From JBGSBR01 sp041730495 (lineage in GTDB: Bacteria > Patescibacteriota > Microgenomatia > UBA1406 > GWC2-37-13): 15,642 nucleotides of DNA. The notes below the pieces were generated by a model. It worked only from the letters and a program-made list of their open reading frames with translations, did no database searches and was not told the origin of the DNA. This document shows positions 13,868-15,642 of this stretch, piece after piece. The DNA is taken from assembly GCA_041730495.1 (NCBI GenBank), contig JBGSBR010000024.1, forward strand, positions 1 to 15,642. Reading direction: 5' to 3'. Within the stretch, counting starts at the first letter, position 1. Every line of letters starts with the position of its first letter. The position numbers were made by a program, and so were the translations under genes.

Positions 13868-14917
13868 ATGAATACAACAATCACACAAGATATTGCTACA
13901 GATATTATTGCGGGTGCATCTATTTTTTCCACTGGTGGTGGATTTGAGTACACAGCGCAGTTGAAGAAATTGCCAGAGATTTTCGCAGCTGACTCGACAT
14001 TGAGATTGATCTCAGTCGATGAACTTGCAGATACCGATTATATCTGTACAGCTTACGGAGTAGGATCGGCATCCAACACGGATGTCGATCTCTCTGCCGC
14101 ACTGACCAAAGGTTTTGCTGTAATGCAAGAAATCACCGGTAAAACATTTGCTGGTATATTTGCTGGTGAAACGAACATTGAAGCGTTGGTTTTTGAGACA
14201 GCTAAATCGGCTAATTTACCTATCATCGATGCTGATTGTACGGGTGGGCGAGCAGTGCCTGAGATACAGTTTGATAATTTATTTGTGGCTGGTCGTAACA
14301 TATTGCCTTTGGTAGCTGTGACTCTCAAAGGTGATGTCGCAGTGCTGTATGAGACTGATGATCCTGTATTCATCGAGCGATTTGTGCGTAATATCGCAGT
14401 CTCCACTGGTGAGTCTGTGGCAGTCATCGATCATCCGATGAGTGTGGCTGACGCGAAGCAATATCTGACGCTTGGGATCTTCGAGAGATCACGACAGATG
14501 GGTGCCATTATCAATAATGCAGCAATCACCGTTGATGCAAAAATAGCCAAAATAATCAAGCAAACGCAAGCAAGTGTTTTATTGCAAGGTCTAGTAAGCG
14601 AAATAGATCTGTCATCTGAAAAAGGATTTCTCGAGGGCACCATTACGGTTGCAGATGGCGATCAGAATGCTGTTTTACATGTAAAGAATGAAACGCTTGT
14701 CTGTACGATTGATAGTACAGTCAGACTTACAGCACCAGATCTGATCACCGTGCTTGATCTTGAAACAGGCTTTGGTGTCCATAATAGTAAGATTGCAGTA
14801 GGTCAACAAGTTTGTATTATCGGCATATCTGCATCTAAGTTGTGGAGGACTGATGCAGGAGTAAAACGCTTTAATCCTCAAGCTGTTGGATTAGCATTTG
14901 AAACAGTACTTTTATGA
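13868..14917 (+). CDS. DUF917 family protein (hydantoinase-associated)
   Basis: A 349-residue protein with the DUF917 layout: an N-terminal IIAGASIFSTGGGFEY (about 13-28, the Gly-rich start), PIIDADCTGGRAVPEIQ in the middle (about 118-134), HPMSVADAKQYL (about 188-199) and a C-terminal beta domain with TAPDLITVLDLETG and KLWRTDAGVKRFNPQAVG. Members often sit beside hydantoinase/oxoprolinase genes, and at least one family member is described as acting on thiohydantoin-type rings, so a cyclic amide or dipeptide-derived substrate is a reasonable guess. No hydantoinase is present here. The family usually has four Gly in the first loop; this copy has TGGGF. The next gene overlaps its stop by four bases (ATGA), so they are translationally coupled. 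Confidence 0.8.
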   Translation: MNTTITQDIATDIIAGASIFSTGGGFEYTAQLKKLPEIFAADSTLRLISVDELADTDYICTAYGVGSASNTDVDLSAALTKGFAVMQEITGKTFAGIFAGETNIEALVFETAKSANLPIIDADCTGGRAVPEIQFDNLFVAGRNILPLVAVTLKGDVAVLYETDDPVFIERFVRNIAVSTGESVAVIDHPMSVADAKQYLTLGIFERSRQMGAIINNAAITVDAKIAKIIKQTQASVLLQGLVSEIDLSSEKGFLEGTITVADGDQNAVLHVKNETLVCTIDSTVRLTAPDLITVLDLETGFGVHNSKIAVGQQVCIIGISASKLWRTDAGVKRFNPQAVGLAFETVLL

Positions 14918-15135
14918 GAAAACATATCTATGTTTGTACACCATCGGCACCATTTGATGCACAGCGTTTTCAGCTGGATCACGCCATCAAAAATCTGGAT
15001 CGGTTGGGCTTTGATGTCACAGTCGCCAAGCATGCACTTGATGATGTGGGCAATACATCTGCGAGTATCCAGGATCGTCTTGATGATCTGTACATAAGTT
15101 ATCCAGATCGCCGTCCATACGCATGCGATTCCTGA
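14914..15135 (+). pseudogene. N-terminal fragment of an S66 peptidase (LD-carboxypeptidase/MccF family)
   Basis: The first ~65 residues match the N-terminal part of S66 peptidases: YVCTPSAPFD (the aPSsp segment), LDHAIKNLDRLGFDVTVAKHAL and SASIQDRLDDLY, where the family has a conserved R-x-x-D-L. S66 enzymes cut L,D-peptide bonds in murein peptides or inactivate microcin C. The family continues for another ~230 residues with the catalytic Ser/Glu/His triad, but here similarity ends around 15090-15110 and a stop follows at 15133-15135. The break coincides with a change to GC-rich, unrelated sequence, so the gene is cut by an insertion or, more likely, a contig chimera. The ATGA overlap places it in the operon with DUF917. 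Confidence 0.7.
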
Positions 15136-15370
15136 AGCTCTCAGCAATCGTATTTTGTAACGGGTCTTTCTCGGCCGGCCCCATCGTCCGGATACGTTCA
15201 TCAAAGGGCTGGAGCAGATGTACCCATAGATAGTACGAACCAACGGCTTTCCCTAAAGCCACAGTCTCTTCCAGGGAAATGTTCTTTTCGGCGACGAGAT
15301 CTCCGACTTCCTCCCACAGCTGTCCATGGTGCGTATCCCATGTTTCCACGCTTACTCTAAAATCCTCGGG
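15105..15370 (-). CDS. Fragment of an unrecognised helical protein in the GC-rich tail
   Basis: The minus-strand frame reads as a natural helical protein (VETWDTHHGQLWEEVGDLVA, then ISLEETVALGKAVGSYYLWV and LLQPFDERIRTMGPAEKDP), but only between about 15370 and 15105. Upstream it becomes antisense to the polymerase fragment; downstream it becomes antisense to the S66 gene. It is therefore an internal piece without its own start or stop. Family unknown; a phage origin is suspected only from its neighbour. GC content is higher than in the rest of the window. Confidence 0.4.
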
Positions 15371-15385
15371 CTGTTGGTCGGGAAT

Positions 15386-15642
15386 GCGTTGTCTAGTCCA
15401 CTGGAAGAGATCAACCCGATGCACATCGTGGAGCAGTCTAGGCGCATTACGGCGATGGGACCAGGCGGCTTGCCGAGTTCCGACAGCATCACGTCTGAGG
15501 CACAGGCGCTGCACCCCAGCTCGTTCGGATTTATTGACATCATTGCTGGACCTGAGTCGGAGAGGGCAGGCGTGGACGTGCGTGCAGCGATGGGGACGAA
15601 GTTGGGTAGCGATGGGAAGATCTACCAACGGTTCAGGGATCG
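15386..15642 (+). CDS. Fragment of a divergent RNA polymerase beta-subunit homologue, phage-like
   Basis: The plus frame (codons beginning at 15386, open to the window end) reads ALSSPLEEINPMHIVEQSRR, then ITAMGPGGLPSSDSITSEAQ, then LHPSSFGFIDIIAGPESERA and GVDVRAAMGTKLGSDGKIYQ. Compared with the bacterial RpoB region NP...RRISALGPGGL...HPTHYG...IETPEGPNIG, the NP, RRI-x-A-x-GPGGL, HP-x-x-FG and PE-x-x-x-AG positions line up. This is the region that forms the rifampicin pocket and fork loop. The sequence is too divergent for a cellular RpoB and fits beta homologues of large phages. It starts in mid-domain, with a stop at 15254-15256 and no sensible upstream coding, so its 5' part is missing. 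The 3' part lies outside the window. Confidence 0.6.

Noticed and set aside
15017..15628. Single 203-codon minus-strand gene in the tail
   Set aside because: Only its middle reads like protein; its start is antisense to the polymerase fragment and its end antisense to the S66 gene.

Overview
The window looks like a piece of a small-genome uncultured bacterium, most likely of the Candidate Phyla Radiation (Patescibacteria, Microgenomates-like). This rests on moderate GC (one line counted at 4501-4560 is 42%), tight gene packing, tRNA genes without encoded CCA, very few Shine-Dalgarno sites, mevalonate-route isoprenoid genes, a giant surface protein with Thr/Pro linkers, and a GT-C-like membrane protein. 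TGA is used as a stop, so the standard bacterial code applies. The taxon is an inference; no marker gene fixes it.

Layout. 1-1433 (-): 3'-truncated polytopic membrane protein. 1527-1599 (+): tRNA-Gly. 1599-2278 (-): a Nudix hydrolase and a small Lys/Ala-rich membrane protein. 2395-3379 (-): a transcript tRNA-Cys, tRNA-Ser, isopentenyl phosphate kinase, in which the kinase start codon lies one base after the tRNA-Ser 3' end. 3468-5515 (+): a mevalonate-type decarboxylase and a Gfo/Idh/MocA oxidoreductase, divergent from the kinase. 5641-6010 (+): an RRM RNA-binding protein with a strong RBS and an elaborate branched terminator. 6022-6483 (-): TspO/MBR protein. 6567-11189 (+): a 1540-residue surface glycoside-hydrolase-like protein with repeated jelly-roll-like modules, one of which sits inside the catalytic domain in permuted form. 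11200-12277 (+): two VOC/glyoxalase-fold proteins around a small membrane protein.

12278-12669 holds the most unusual item: two tandem, related micro-genes (26 and 27 codons) sharing the peptide core WYKTS-x-G-x-x-W. Each is followed after exactly 24 bases by an intrinsic terminator, and the 5' arm of each terminator can instead pair with the end of the micro-ORF. This reads as a duplicated ribosome-dependent attenuator, or as twin small-peptide genes. It precedes an apparent operon (12670-15107) of an unrecognised 391-residue protein, a DUF917 protein and the N-terminus of an S66 (LD-carboxypeptidase/MccF) peptidase.

The S66 gene is cut near 15090-15110. The last ~530 bases are GC-richer (57% in the line 15481-15540) and carry two unrelated coding fragments on opposite strands, one a clear fragment of a divergent RNA polymerase beta-subunit homologue of phage-like character. 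The simplest reading is a chimeric contig end; an insertion cannot be excluded.

Co-operation. Isopentenyl phosphate kinase next to a mevalonate-family decarboxylase suggests the alternative mevalonate route (decarboxylation before the last phosphorylation). Several genes have a -10 box only 5-9 bases upstream of the start codon, implying largely leaderless mRNAs; the RRM gene is the only one with a full Shine-Dalgarno site.
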